A DNA stretch of 48,530 bases, taken from contig JBCBKE010000009.1 of the NCBI GenBank assembly GCA_038522375.1, forward strand, positions 1-48,530, read 5' to 3'. A program made the translations under genes and the position numbers. Each line of letters starts with the position of its first letter. The first letter of the stretch is position 1. Below the pieces are notes generated by a model. The model worked only from the letters and a program-made list of their open reading frames with translations. It ran no database searches and was not told where the DNA came from. The stretch is from UBA5336 sp038522375. GTDB lineage: Bacteria; Pseudomonadota; Alphaproteobacteria; Caulobacterales; Hyphomonadaceae. This document shows positions 33,068-42,051 of this stretch, piece by piece.

Positions 33068-34576
33068 ATGGCAATCCACCAGCGTCTCGACATGCGCCAG
33101 GGGCAGTCCCTGGTGATGACGCCGCAATTGCAGCAAGCGATCAAGCTGTTGCAACTATCGAATATGGAACTCGCGGAATTCGTCGAGGCCGAGATCGAGC
33201 GAAATCCACTGCTCCAGGCGGGTGACGCCGAAAATGGCGGCGATAGCGATGGTGGCCTTGACGGTGACGCTCCGGTCAGTGCGGACGGTTTGAAGCTCGA
33301 CGATACCAGCGGACTTAACGAGGCCCGCGAAGCGCTGGATGCGCCGAAGGAAGATGTCTTCGAGGCTGGCACAGGGTCGGATCTGCCCACGCCGGCTGCA
33401 TCGGGACCATCGGCCGAGACCGACTGGTCAAATGCGCGGGACGGCAAGTCCGTGGGCTCCGATTTCGATTTCGAGGCATCGCTGACGAACGAGATCAGCC
33501 TGTCCGATCACCTGCATAAACAGCTGAGCCTTGCCGGCCTCGCGCCGGCCGAACAGTTCATCGCCGCCCGCCTGATCGATGAAACCGACGATGCTGGCTA
33601 TTGCCGTGCCGACCTCAGTGAGATCGCGAACGTTCTTGGGACGACGGAGACGACTGTCGAACGCGTGTTGAAGACCTGCCAGGGATTTGACCCAACCGGC
33701 GTCATGGCTCGGTCCATTCCAGAGTGCCTTGCCCTGCAGCTCGCTGAACGCAACAGGCTCGATCCTGCGATACAGACGCTGCTCGACAATCTCGACCTCC
33801 TCGCCAAGCGCGACATGAAAGCCCTGTTGGATCTGTGCGGCGTCGATAAGGCAGACCTCATGGAGATGGTTGAGGAGGTGAAGAGTCTCACCCCACGCCC
33901 GGGCGCTGGATTTGCATCGGACACCGCCGTGGCAGTCGTGCCTGATGTTTTCATCAAAGAACTCCCGAATGGCATGTTCTCGGTGGAGCTCAACGCCGAT
34001 ACATTACCGCGGGTCCTTATGGACAGGGCCTACTACTCCGAAGTCTCGGCGATTGCCATGGGTGACAGCGACAAGGAATTCATCACCGAATGCGCTGCAA
34101 ATGCGACCTGGCTAATCAAATCGCTCGACCAGCGTGCGCGGACAATTCTCAAGGTCGCCAGCGAGATCGTTCGCCAGCAGGACGCTTTCTTTGCGCACGG
34201 GGTAGCCCATTTGCGCCCACTCAACCTCAGACAGGTGGCAGATGCGATCGGCATGCACGAATCCACGGTCAGCCGCGTGACTTCGAACAAGTATATGGGC
34301 ACTCCTCGAGGGCTCTTCGAGCTCAAATACTTCTTCTCCGCCGCAATCCCGTCAACCGGCGGTGGTGAGGCCCATTCGGCCGAAGCGGTCCGTCACCGGA
34401 TTAAGGGACTCATCGCTGAAGAGCAGGCCGGGCAAGTGCTGTCCGACGACCAGATCGTTGAGATCCTCACAGGGTTCGGCATCGACATTGCGCGGAGAAC
34501 GGTTGCGAAGTACCGTGAAAGCCTTGGCATCCCGTCATCGGTCCAGCGTCGGCGGATGCTCAAGGAAAGCGCCTAG
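33068..34576 (+). CDS. rpoN: RNA polymerase sigma-54 factor
   Basis: The 502-residue sigma factor starts with the Gln/Leu-rich activator-interacting region (QGQSLVMTPQLQQAIKLLQL, near residues 11-30). An acidic linker, the core-binding domain, the helix-turn-helix (LRQVADAIGMHESTVSRVTSNKY) and the RpoN box ARRTVAKYRE at about 475-484 follow. It directs transcription dependent on enhancer-binding ATPases, for example nitrogen or flagellar genes. The start at 33068 has AGGAG at 7-nt spacing; the longer open frame into lptB is not used. Confidence 0.97.
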   Translation: MAIHQRLDMRQGQSLVMTPQLQQAIKLLQLSNMELAEFVEAEIERNPLLQAGDAENGGDSDGGLDGDAPVSADGLKLDDTSGLNEAREALDAPKEDVFEAGTGSDLPTPAASGPSAETDWSNARDGKSVGSDFDFEASLTNEISLSDHLHKQLSLAGLAPAEQFIAARLIDETDDAGYCRADLSEIANVLGTTETTVERVLKTCQGFDPTGVMARSIPECLALQLAERNRLDPAIQTLLDNLDLLAKRDMKALLDLCGVDKADLMEMVEEVKSLTPRPGAGFASDTAVAVVPDVFIKELPNGMFSVELNADTLPRVLMDRAYYSEVSAIAMGDSDKEFITECAANATWLIKSLDQRARTILKVASEIVRQQDAFFAHGVAHLRPLNLRQVADAIGMHESTVSRVTSNKYMGTPRGLFELKYFFSAAIPSTGGGEAHSAEAVRHRIKGLIAEEQAGQVLSDDQIVEILTGFGIDIARRTVAKYRESLGIPSSVQRRRMLKESA

Positions 34577-34643
34577 GGCGCCAGGCTCCATCCTCGCGTC
34601 CGACAGGGCCCCTGCGTTGCGTCCCTTACGTGACCGGAGTTCG

Positions 34644-34667
34644 GCCCCCATCTTTGACGTCGGGGGC
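34644..34667. terminator. GC-rich hairpin between rpoN and hpf
   Basis: GCCCCC (34644-34649) and GGGGGC (34662-34667) form a 6-bp stem with a 12-nt loop, 36 nt before the hpf start. Without a T-tract it may attenuate read-through from rpoN or be an RNA structure affecting hpf translation. Confidence 0.35.
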
Positions 34668-34702
34668 GGCTGACCAGGATCAACAACCGACGGAGACGAG
34701 CG

Positions 34703-35302
34703 TTGGAAATCAAAATCGCCGGAAAGAACATGGAACTGGGCGAAGCCCTCCAGACCCGCATCGCAGATGGCTTGGAGGCCGCGGTTCGGAAGTATTTCGA
34801 GAGACCCGGCGATGCGCACGTTACGGTCACCCGCGTAGCCCATCTCAATGAAGTTGATGTCAACGTGCACCTGCCATCGGGAATTATCCTGCAGTCAGTG
34901 GGCCAGGCGACGGATCCCTATGATGCGCTGGAGACGGCGCTCGCGAAGATCGAGAAAAGGGTTCGCAGGTACAAGCGCCGCTTGAAGGACCATCACCGGG
35001 AAGGGCGATCGCCGCTTCCAAGTGAACCGGCGACAGCATTCGTCATTCCCGCACAAGGCGAATCGGCGGACGCGCTGGAAGACGACGTCCAGGAAGGAAC
35101 CCATGGCGATAACCCGGTGACGGTTGCAGAAGACAGTGCCCAGATCAGGACGATGTCGGTCTCTGAAGCGGTTATGCAGCTGGAATTGGGGGAATCGCCT
35201 GCCCTTATGTTCCGCAACGCTAGGCATAATGGCCTTAATATGGTCTACCGCCGACCAGACGGAAACATTGGCTGGTTGGACCCGGCGCTGCCGGCCGGGT
35301 AA
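34703..35302 (+). CDS. hpf: Ribosome hibernation promoting factor, long form
   Basis: The 199-residue protein has the N-terminal S30AE fold (EIKIAGKNMELGEALQTRI, VTVTRVAHLNEVDVNVHL, DPYDALETALAKIEKRVRRYK) and a C-terminal dimerisation domain (SVSEAVMQLELGESPALMF, VYRRPDGNIGWLDP). Long HPF dimerises 70S ribosomes into inactive 100S particles in stationary phase. The start is a TTG with GGAG 7 nt upstream; the next ATG (34730) would remove the first beta strand. It lies between rpoN and ptsN, the standard proteobacterial order. Confidence 0.95.
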   Translation: MEIKIAGKNMELGEALQTRIADGLEAAVRKYFERPGDAHVTVTRVAHLNEVDVNVHLPSGIILQSVGQATDPYDALETALAKIEKRVRRYKRRLKDHHREGRSPLPSEPATAFVIPAQGESADALEDDVQEGTHGDNPVTVAEDSAQIRTMSVSEAVMQLELGESPALMFRNARHNGLNMVYRRPDGNIGWLDPALPAG

Positions 35303-35363
35303 GCCGGGGGCCGGTTCGGCACAAGACTTGTAGCTTAGGGGCGCCTTAGCCCGAGGAATACCC

Positions 35364-35837
35364 ATGGCCATTGATCTATCAACTCTCCTGTCCACCGGCA
35401 CAGTTCTGGCTGGAATCGATGCCGCCGGCCGAAAACAGGTAATTGTCGCCCTGGCCGAAGCGCTGGCTGAAAAGCTGAGCGTCGATGCTCGGGAAGTGAT
35501 CGATGCCGTCATGGAGCGAGAGCATTTGGGGTCCACGGGTGTCGGCGACGGGGTCGCAATCCCCCACGCCCGCGTGCACGGGATCGAAGCACCGGTTGGC
35601 GCATTTGTGCGTCTCGGCACACCTGTAGATTTTGATGCAGTAGATGAACGGCCGTGCGACCTAGTTTTCATGCTTTTGGCGCCGCTTGATGCCGGTGCCG
35701 ACCATTTGCGGGCCCTGGCTCAGGTAAGCCGGGCCTTTCGGCAGCCAGCCCTCCGTGAGCGCCTGCGCGGTGCAGGGTCTGAGGCCGAGATCGAAGCGAT
35801 CCTCTGCCAACGTGCTGAGGATGCCAGCGCAGCCTGA
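35364..35837 (+). CDS. ptsN: Nitrogen-PTS EIIA component
   Basis: The 157-residue EIIA-Ntr protein carries the phosphorylated His 68 in GVAIPHARV, with EHLGSTGVGDG before it and the family's LVFMLLAPLDAGADHLRALA. It accepts phosphate from NPr in the PtsP-NPr-EIIANtr relay, which adjusts potassium, nitrogen and carbon metabolism through protein interactions. It closes the lptC-lptA-lptB-rpoN-hpf-ptsN block. A small GC hairpin (35839-35853: GCCGG, 5-nt loop, CCGGC) directly follows the stop. Confidence 0.95.
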   Translation: MAIDLSTLLSTGTVLAGIDAAGRKQVIVALAEALAEKLSVDAREVIDAVMEREHLGSTGVGDGVAIPHARVHGIEAPVGAFVRLGTPVDFDAVDERPCDLVFMLLAPLDAGADHLRALAQVSRAFRQPALRERLRGAGSEAEIEAILCQRAEDASAA

Positions 35838-36008
35838 GGCCGGGCACGCCGGCATGTCGACATAAGCGACCAAGCCGGGCGTGATCTGACAAAATTCCGT
35901 ATCGCCACTTATGCAGGCGGCGGCGTGGTGCAAAACAGGACAGCGTGTTGCTCGTTGAAGCAGTGTCCAAAAATCCGCACGGCAGGTCTGGCCAAATCGT
36001 AGCAGGGG

Positions 36009-36031
36009 CTCTAGGTCTGCGCCTCTAGGTC
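36009..36031. repeat. Direct repeat CTCTAGGTC upstream of the Mrp operon
   Basis: CTCTAGGTC occurs at 36009-36017 and again at 36023-36031, with starts 14 bp apart and about 30 nt before the mrpE GTG. The position suits a regulator or a leader element of the antiporter operon. No function is known. Confidence 0.4.
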
Positions 36032-36061
36032 GGGGCCTGTGCTGCTGGAGACGTTGCCCAA

Positions 36062-36580
36062 GTGGGTTACTTTGTCGGACTTTTTGTTGCGTTGGTCGTC
36101 TTTTGGGTGACCATGTCAGGCTTGTTCAAGCCCATTATCCTGGCGATGGGCGCAGCATCCATTGTCGTCACGCTGTTCCTGTCGGCGCGTCTTGATGTCG
36201 TCGACAAGGAAAGCTCTCCCTACATCCGGTTGCCAGTCTTCCTCGCCTACTGGGTGTGGCTGCTCAAGGAAATCATTAAGGCGAATATCGTGGTGATCCG
36301 CGCATGCCTGCGTGCCAATCTCGATATTGACCCAGCCCTGGTGAAAGTCCGCACAACGTGTCGGTCGGATCTCGCCAAGACGACGTTCGCCAACTCGATC
36401 ACGCTCACCCCCGGAACGGTGACCCTGGCGGTTGAGGGCGACAGGATGTTGGTCCACGCGCTTTACGAGTCCGGCGCGGGACCGGACGCCTTTGACGAAA
36501 TAGATCGCCGGTCGGCCTTCGCCGTTGATGGACAGCGCCCAGAGGATGGTGTTGAGGCCGATACCGAGGTGGTATTGTGA
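36062..36580 (+). CDS. mrpE: Mrp-type Na+/H+ antiporter subunit E
   Basis: The 172-residue membrane subunit opens with VGLFVALVVFWVTMSGLF and continues with the family's RLPVFLAYWVWLLKEIIKANIVVIR region and SITLTPGTVTLAVEGDRMLVHALY, the soluble E-subunit signature. It starts with GTG. It is the first gene of a ten-gene operon in which nearly every junction overlaps. Its stop overlaps the mrpF GTG (GTGA). In archaeal Mbh the equivalent is MbhA. Confidence 0.92.
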   Translation: MGYFVGLFVALVVFWVTMSGLFKPIILAMGAASIVVTLFLSARLDVVDKESSPYIRLPVFLAYWVWLLKEIIKANIVVIRACLRANLDIDPALVKVRTTCRSDLAKTTFANSITLTPGTVTLAVEGDRMLVHALYESGAGPDAFDEIDRRSAFAVDGQRPEDGVEADTEVVL

Positions 36581-36900
36581 GTGGGTGGCTGGCAGCATGC
36601 GCGGTCGGTATGACCATAGCCATGGCCTTGATGCTTTTGCGGGGGCTGATGGGGCCAACGCTTTACGACCGGGTCCTCGCGGTTAACTCGTTCGGGACGA
36701 AAACCGTTCTCTTGCTCGGGCTTCTGGGGTTTGTGATGGGTCGCCCCGACTGGCTTGATATCGCACTACTTTACGCGTTGATAAACTTCGTTTCGACGAT
36801 CGCGATCCTGAAGTTCTTTCGATACCGGTCGTTTCAGGTCTCGCTCACCTTGCCGACCCCGAACCCTGTCCATGACTTTGATGATGAGACACCCGGATGA
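36577..36900 (+). CDS. mrpF: Mrp-type antiporter subunit F
   Basis: The 107-residue protein has three helices and the MrpF stretch LRGLMGPTLYDRVLAVNSFGTKTVLL, with DWLDIALLYALINFVSTIAILKF after it. It is a small structural subunit of the membrane complex. The GTG start overlaps the mrpE stop by 4 nt and its TGA overlaps the mrpG ATG by 4 nt. Confidence 0.92.
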   Translation: MSGWLAACAVGMTIAMALMLLRGLMGPTLYDRVLAVNSFGTKTVLLLGLLGFVMGRPDWLDIALLYALINFVSTIAILKFFRYRSFQVSLTLPTPNPVHDFDDETPG

Positions 36901-37295
36901 GCGGTTTTTTGGCTGATCTCGTGGGATTGTGGACGCTCGTGAAACCCGTTCTGGGCATTGCGTTATGCGTGCTCGGTACCGTGCTGGCGCTGATTGGTAC
37001 TGCGGGTGTCCTGCGGTTTCCCGATTTCTATACCCGGCTCCACGCAGCAAGTGTCACCGACACGTCGGCGGCCACCGCGATCCTGCTTGGCATGGCGTTC
37101 CTAGCGCCGAGCTGGCTGGTCTTTGCCAAGCTGGTGATGATCTGGGTATTCCTGTTCCTGACCGGGCCGACGGCGGCCCATGCGGTCGGCAACGCGGCCC
37201 ATATGGCCGGGCTCCAGCCATGGACGCGGCAGACCGCGGACATTGATCCCGCCCATGCCTTGGCTGAGGATCAGGGGGGGAGACCCCAATCATGA
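36897..37295 (+). CDS. mrpG: Mrp-type antiporter subunit G
   Basis: The 132-residue protein has the MrpG signature LIGTAGVLRFPDFYTRLHAA and a third helix (VMIWVFLFLTGPTAAHAVGNAAH). It starts at an ATG within the ATGA overlap with mrpF and ends in an ATGA overlap with the next gene. A hydrophilic tail of about 30 residues extends past the usual end of the family. Confidence 0.92.
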   Translation: MSGFLADLVGLWTLVKPVLGIALCVLGTVLALIGTAGVLRFPDFYTRLHAASVTDTSAATAILLGMAFLAPSWLVFAKLVMIWVFLFLTGPTAAHAVGNAAHMAGLQPWTRQTADIDPAHALAEDQGGRPQS

Positions 37296-37894
37296 TCATC
37301 ATAGAACGCGGCGACCTTTGGGAGGCCATTATCGGCCTCGCCTTGTTGCTCATTCTGCTCGTCCTCGGAATCGCGATCGCTCGCTTGCGCAGCTTGTTCG
37401 CGATCGTCATGCTTTCGGGGCTGTATTCACTAGTGTCTGCAGTTTGGTTTGTCGCGGCCGATGCGGTGGATGTCGCCTTTACCGAGGCGGCCGTCGGGGC
37501 CGGTATTTCGACCACGCTCATGCTCGGAGCCATGTTGCTCACCTCACGCACGGCCAAGCCTGAACAGGCGTTCGCGCGCCTTGCCCCGTTTGTCGCCGTG
37601 TTGATCACCGGCGCTGCGCTTCTTTATGCCACGATCGACCTGCCGGCCTTCGGCGATCCGCTTTCGCCCGCCAACACCGGGGTTGGAGCAGGGTTTCTCG
37701 ATCGACACTATCCTGAGATGGGCTTTCCGAACGTGGTAACCTCAATTCTGGCGTCCTATCGGGGGTTCGATACGCTCGGCGAAGTGCTGGTGGTCTTCAC
37801 TGCGGGGCTTTCGGTTGCGCTGCTCCTGGGCTTTGGCGAACGTTCCCTTGCAGCGATGATGCGACAAGACAGGGACCGGGGAGATCAATCGTGA
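37292..37894 (+). CDS. DUF4040/MrpA C-terminal-like subunit (MbhD plus MbhE equivalents)
   Basis: The 200-residue protein contains a DUF4040 region at about residues 10-85 (LRSLFAIVMLSGLYSLVSAVWF, DVAFTEAAVGAGISTTLML). A second membrane segment at about 95-195 includes ASYRGFDTLGEVLVVFTAGLSVALLL. These correspond to the two C-terminal domains of a classical MrpA, or to archaeal MbhD and MbhE, here released from the large NuoL-like MrpA part. The gene overlaps both neighbours by 4 nt. Confidence 0.85.
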   Translation: MIIIERGDLWEAIIGLALLLILLVLGIAIARLRSLFAIVMLSGLYSLVSAVWFVAADAVDVAFTEAAVGAGISTTLMLGAMLLTSRTAKPEQAFARLAPFVAVLITGAALLYATIDLPAFGDPLSPANTGVGAGFLDRHYPEMGFPNVVTSILASYRGFDTLGEVLVVFTAGLSVALLLGFGERSLAAMMRQDRDRGDQS

Positions 37895-38343
37895 ATCCAG
37901 ACCATCACGTCATCCTCCGCGTCGTCGCAAAGCTCCTGATCCCGATGATCGTCATCTATGCATTTTATGTGCATTTTCACGGTGAGTATTCGCCGGGCGG
38001 GGGCTTTCAGGCTGGGGTCATCTTCGCCGTCGCCATCATCCTGTACGCGCTGATTTTCGGCGTTACGTCCGCACTGAAGTTCGTTCCTCCCGCGTTTGCG
38101 AGCCGTTTGGCAGCCTCCGGTGTCATCCTCTACGCGGGCGTCGGGGTGTGGGCCTTGTTCGGCGGTGGCCAGTACCTGGAATACAACGCCCTGTTCGAGG
38201 TCCCGGAAGGCGGTCTGGCTGCCCAACATACGGGAATTATCCTGATCGAATTGGGCGTGTTGTTTGGTGTGGCTGGGTCAATGCTGACGATCTTCTACGC
38301 GTTCGCCGGCCGGGCAGCCGAAATCGACGATGAGGACTGGTAG
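37891..38343 (+). CDS. mrpB: Mrp-type antiporter subunit B
   Basis: The 150-residue four-helix protein has the MnhB/MrpB hallmark FYVHFHGEYSPGGGFQAGVI and a later LIELGVLFGVAGSMLTIFYAFAGR. It starts with a GTG overlapping the previous stop (GTGA). mrpC follows after a 2-nt gap, the only non-overlapping junction in the operon. Confidence 0.93.
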   Translation: MNPDHHVILRVVAKLLIPMIVIYAFYVHFHGEYSPGGGFQAGVIFAVAIILYALIFGVTSALKFVPPAFASRLAASGVILYAGVGVWALFGGGQYLEYNALFEVPEGGLAAQHTGIILIELGVLFGVAGSMLTIFYAFAGRAAEIDDEDW

Positions 38344-38345
38344 CA

Positions 38346-39002
38346 GTGCTTGAAGTCATCCTCGATAAAGGTGGATATTGGCTGATCATCGCGCTGATGA
38401 TGACCGGGCTATACATCGTTTTTGCGGCCACGAACTTCATAAAGCGCATGGTGGGCTTGTCGGTCTTCCAGACCTCGGTTTTCTTGTTCTATATTACCCT
38501 TAGCAAGGTCGCTGGCGGAACAGCACCGATCCTTTATGGCAAGGACTATCCCAAGACGTATGGGGACGATGGTCAAAGCGGCCCGGCAGGTGGGGTTGCT
38601 CCGGTGCTCGACCCTAGTCAGGGCCCCGGCGAGCAAGGCCCGGCAAGCAGCGATCCCTCTGCCGGTGATGTCGAGCCGGCCGCGCTTGAAACGGCCAACG
38701 ATGCCGTGCCGATTGCCGGCGCGGACGTCTACCCAGCCTATTCCGGCGTCGAGGAGGTTTACTCCAACCCACTGCCCCACGTGCTGATCCTCACGGCTAT
38801 TGTGGTCGGGGTCGCGACCTTGTCCGTTGGGCTGGCGATCATCGTGCGCATTCGGGAGGCCTACGGTACGATCGAAGCCGATGAGGTCCGGGAGATGGAT
38901 ATCATCGTTGCCACGGCCGAAGAGATGGAAGATGCCGATGGCGACGGAATGCCTGGACCGCGAACCGATGGCGGACAGACAGAGGCAGGGGCCCCCGCGT
39001 GA
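38346..39002 (+). CDS. mrpC: Mrp-type antiporter subunit C with long hydrophilic insert
   Basis: A NuoK-like subunit with helices at about 10-28, 34-52 and 145-168. Family elements are GLYIVFAATNFIKRMVGLSV, QTSVFLFYITLS and LPHVLILTAIVVGVATLS. Most MrpC/MnhC proteins have 110-125 residues; this has 218. The excess is a Gly/Pro/Ala/Asp-rich insert at about 66-138, between TM2 and TM3, plus an acidic tail of about 48 residues. The insert is in frame, so it is not an assembly break. GTG start; the stop overlaps mrpD by 4 nt. Confidence 0.88.
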   Translation: MLEVILDKGGYWLIIALMMTGLYIVFAATNFIKRMVGLSVFQTSVFLFYITLSKVAGGTAPILYGKDYPKTYGDDGQSGPAGGVAPVLDPSQGPGEQGPASSDPSAGDVEPAALETANDAVPIAGADVYPAYSGVEEVYSNPLPHVLILTAIVVGVATLSVGLAIIVRIREAYGTIEADEVREMDIIVATAEEMEDADGDGMPGPRTDGGQTEAGAPA

Positions 39003-40528
39003 TCGACACCCTTTTGGACCTCGCGCCAGCCTGGGCGCTCGCGCATGCTGCGCCGCTTTTGGTTGTGGTGCCGATGCTGGCTGCGCCATTTCTGGTGTTT
39101 GTACCCAGTGGCCGTATCGCCTGGCTCATTGCTATCGTGGCGACCCTGGCGTCGTTTGTGTTTGCCCTTATCCTGCTGGGTGACGTCCAATCCACACCTG
39201 GCGGTGTGGTCTCCTATGCGCTGGGCGGCTGGCAGCCGCCATTCGGCATCGAGTTCAGGGTCGATGCGCTCAACATCCTCATCCTGCTGATCGTCACAGG
39301 GATCGGGTTCCTGGCGGCGGTTTTTTCTCGCCCCACAATCATGGCCGAAATTCGCCACGAGAAGCATCCGTTCTTCTACTCGGCATACCTCGTTTGTTTC
39401 ACGGGCCTTTGCGGCGTCGCTATCACGGGCGATGCCTTCAACCTTTTCGTGTTCCTCGAAATCTCGTCGATCTCGACGTATGTCCTGGTGGCCCTTGGCG
39501 CCAGCCGCGACCGGCGAGCGCTCCCGGCGGCTTTCCAATACCTCGTGATGGGGACGATTGGCGCGACGTTCTACGTCATCGGTGTGGGCTTCCTCTATGC
39601 CGCCACTGGCACGCTGAACATGGCAGACCTCGCCGAACAGATGCCGGATCTCGCCGATAGCCGGACCGTTCAGGCGGGTTTCGCGTTTATCATCGTGGGG
39701 CTGGGTCTCAAGGCCGCGATGTATCCGCTTCACCAGTGGCTACCCAACGCCTACACCTACGCTCCGAGCTTCGTGACGGTCTTCCTGTCGGCGACCGCCA
39801 CCAAAGTGGCGCTCTACGCCCTGGTGCGGTACCTGTTCACCGTGTTCCAGCCAGACTTCAGTTTCGAAGCGCTGGCGTTTGGCTACCTGCTCATGCCGCT
39901 AGGCGTGGCTGCCATGGTGGTGTGTTCGTTCCAGGCGGTGTTCCAGACCGATGTGAACCGGACGCTGGCTTACTCTTCGGTGGCCCAGGTTGGCTACATG
40001 CTGCTTGGCATTTCCATGGGCACCGTTGCCGGCTTGAGCGCTGGCCTGTTCCACCTCTTCAACCATGCCCTGATGAAGGGAGGCCTCTTCATGGCCGTGG
40101 CGGCGGTCGTACTGACCTATCAGGGGGCGACGTTGAAGGATTTTGCAGGCCTCGGGAGGTCTGCTCCCTGGACCATGACAGCGTTTGCCATATGCGGCTT
40201 CTCGCTGATCGGCGTGCCGTTGACGGCTGGCTTCCAATCGAAGGTGCAACTCATTGCTGCCAGCTACGACGCAGGGTTGTGGTGGGCGGCCGCGCTCATC
40301 GTTTTCTCCAGCGTGCTGGCTGTTATCTACATGGGCCGCATCCTTGAGGCCGTCTTTTTCAAGGCCCCAGACAATCCACGAAAGATACGGGGAGAAGCGC
40401 CACTTTTGTTGTTGGGGCCATTGTGGGTGCTTGCGCTCGCCAATCTCTGGATTGGCGTTGATGGCAGCGTGCCCTACGGCCTGTCCCAGAACGCGGCGAT
40501 GGCGGTTCTCGGTGGAGGGGCCCCCTGA
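38999..40528 (+). CDS. mrpD: Mrp-type antiporter subunit D
   Basis: A 509-residue NuoM/N-like proton-translocating subunit with about 14 helices. The functional charges are present: Glu in NLFVFLEISSISTY (TM5), Lys in GLGLKAAMYPLHQWLPNAY (TM7) and Lys in NHALMKGGLFM. The TATKVALYALVRY segment and VAQVGYML are typical of MrpD. It starts with GTG in a GTGA overlap with mrpC, and its stop shares an A with the next ATG (TGATG). Confidence 0.92.
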   Translation: MIDTLLDLAPAWALAHAAPLLVVVPMLAAPFLVFVPSGRIAWLIAIVATLASFVFALILLGDVQSTPGGVVSYALGGWQPPFGIEFRVDALNILILLIVTGIGFLAAVFSRPTIMAEIRHEKHPFFYSAYLVCFTGLCGVAITGDAFNLFVFLEISSISTYVLVALGASRDRRALPAAFQYLVMGTIGATFYVIGVGFLYAATGTLNMADLAEQMPDLADSRTVQAGFAFIIVGLGLKAAMYPLHQWLPNAYTYAPSFVTVFLSATATKVALYALVRYLFTVFQPDFSFEALAFGYLLMPLGVAAMVVCSFQAVFQTDVNRTLAYSSVAQVGYMLLGISMGTVAGLSAGLFHLFNHALMKGGLFMAVAAVVLTYQGATLKDFAGLGRSAPWTMTAFAICGFSLIGVPLTAGFQSKVQLIAASYDAGLWWAAALIVFSSVLAVIYMGRILEAVFFKAPDNPRKIRGEAPLLLLGPLWVLALANLWIGVDGSVPYGLSQNAAMAVLGGGAP

Positions 40529-42051
40529 TGGCTGCTGAAACGCTCATCCTCCTGGTCCTCGCGATCCCTTTGCTAACGGCGGCCGGTATCGCCGTTACCA
40601 GTGCTGTGCCGAACATTCGGGAGGGCGTGACCCTGACGGGTGCCGCCGCCTTGTTCCTCTGCGTACTGGCCTTGGCCGCACAAGTGTCCGATGGCGACCG
40701 GCCAAGCTTCTCGTTCGGCGAGTCGGTTGCGGGGTTGTCGTTCAGCTTCAGTCTTGAGCCGTTGGGCGTGCTGTTCGCGATCGTGGCGAGCGGGCTGTGG
40801 ATTGTGAACTCGCTCTACTCGATTGGGTACATGCGGGGGAACAACGAGAAGAACCAGACCCGCTTCTATGTCTGTTTCGCCATTGCACTGTTTGGCGCGA
40901 TGGGCGTCGCCATGGCCGGTAATCTCTTCACCTTGTTCGTTTTCTACGAAGTCCTGACGATCTCGACCTATCCTCTGGTGGCGCACAAGGGTGACGCCAA
41001 TGCCCAGCGGGGCGCTCGCATATACCTGATGACGCTGATGGGGACGTCGATCGGCTTCTTCCTGCTCGCGGTTGTCTGGACCTGGGTGCTCACCGGCGGC
41101 AACCTGGATTTCGTCGAGGGTGGGCTTCTCCAGCAGGCCGAGGGGCTAACGCCGCTGGTGTCCAGCGCTTTGCTGATCCTTTTCGCCTTCGGTATCGGAA
41201 AGGCAGCCCTTATGCCGTTCCACTTCTGGCTTCCGAACGCCATGGTGGCACCGACGCCGGTGTCGGCGCTCTTGCACGCCGTTGCCGTCGTGAAAGCCGG
41301 CGTTTTCACGGTGCTGAAGGTGGCGATCTTCATATTCGGCGAAGACATTCTTAACGCAACACCGTCGCGTGAGTTCATCCTCGCCGTCGCCTGCTTCACC
41401 ATCATCGTGGCCTCGTTGCTTGCCATGACAAAGGATAATCTCAAGGCCAGGCTGGCTTACTCCACCGTGGCCCAACTCGCCTATGTCACAACCGGAGCCA
41501 TGTTGGCCGATCCTGCCGGTTTCATGGGAGGGGCGCTCCAGATTTCAGCGCACGCGGTTGGCAAGATGACGCTCTTCATGTGCGCTGGCGCCATTTATGT
41601 GGCGACCGGCGCAACAAACATCTCGGAAATGCGGGGTCTTGGACGTCGGATGCCGTGGGTGTTCATCGCGTTCTTTGTCGGCGCGCTGTCGATTATCGGA
41701 ATCCCCCCACTGGCTGGTGACTGGCCGAAATACGAGTTGATGCAAGGCGCCGCCGATGCCGGGCTCGACTATGTGCCCATGGTGCTCATTGTATCGTCCC
41801 TGCTGAATGTCGCTTACCTCTTGCCGATTCCGATCCTCGCGCTGATGCCACCGCCGGGCAGCGGCGATCCGGTCCCGTTCAAACGAGCGGGGGGAGCCCC
41901 GTTCTTCACGGTGTTTGCGCCAGTGGTGACAGCGACCCTGTGTCTGCTCCTGTTCTTCGCCGTCGGCCCGCTTACCAAGTTCCTGGAGCCTTCCACCGGG
42001 GAGCGGCCTGACTACAACCTGACAACAACGGTGCCGGGGAGCCTCGGATGA
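40528..42051 (+). CDS. Second NuoL/M/N-type antiporter subunit (D family)
   Basis: A 507-residue polytopic protein, homologous to but distinct from MrpD. It keeps Glu in TLFVFYEVLTISTYP, Lys in GIGKAALMPFHFWLPNAMVAP and Lys in HAVGKMTLFMCAG, so it could translocate protons. The YSIGYMRGNNEKNQTRFY stretch recalls the NuoL/MrpA N-terminal arrangement. It may stand in for the NuoL-like part of MrpA, whose C-terminal domains are encoded separately upstream. It overlaps mrpD by 1 nt and the next gene by 4 nt. Confidence 0.88.
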   Translation: MAAETLILLVLAIPLLTAAGIAVTSAVPNIREGVTLTGAAALFLCVLALAAQVSDGDRPSFSFGESVAGLSFSFSLEPLGVLFAIVASGLWIVNSLYSIGYMRGNNEKNQTRFYVCFAIALFGAMGVAMAGNLFTLFVFYEVLTISTYPLVAHKGDANAQRGARIYLMTLMGTSIGFFLLAVVWTWVLTGGNLDFVEGGLLQQAEGLTPLVSSALLILFAFGIGKAALMPFHFWLPNAMVAPTPVSALLHAVAVVKAGVFTVLKVAIFIFGEDILNATPSREFILAVACFTIIVASLLAMTKDNLKARLAYSTVAQLAYVTTGAMLADPAGFMGGALQISAHAVGKMTLFMCAGAIYVATGATNISEMRGLGRRMPWVFIAFFVGALSIIGIPPLAGDWPKYELMQGAADAGLDYVPMVLIVSSLLNVAYLLPIPILALMPPPGSGDPVPFKRAGGAPFFTVFAPVVTATLCLLLFFAVGPLTKFLEPSTGERPDYNLTTTVPGSLG

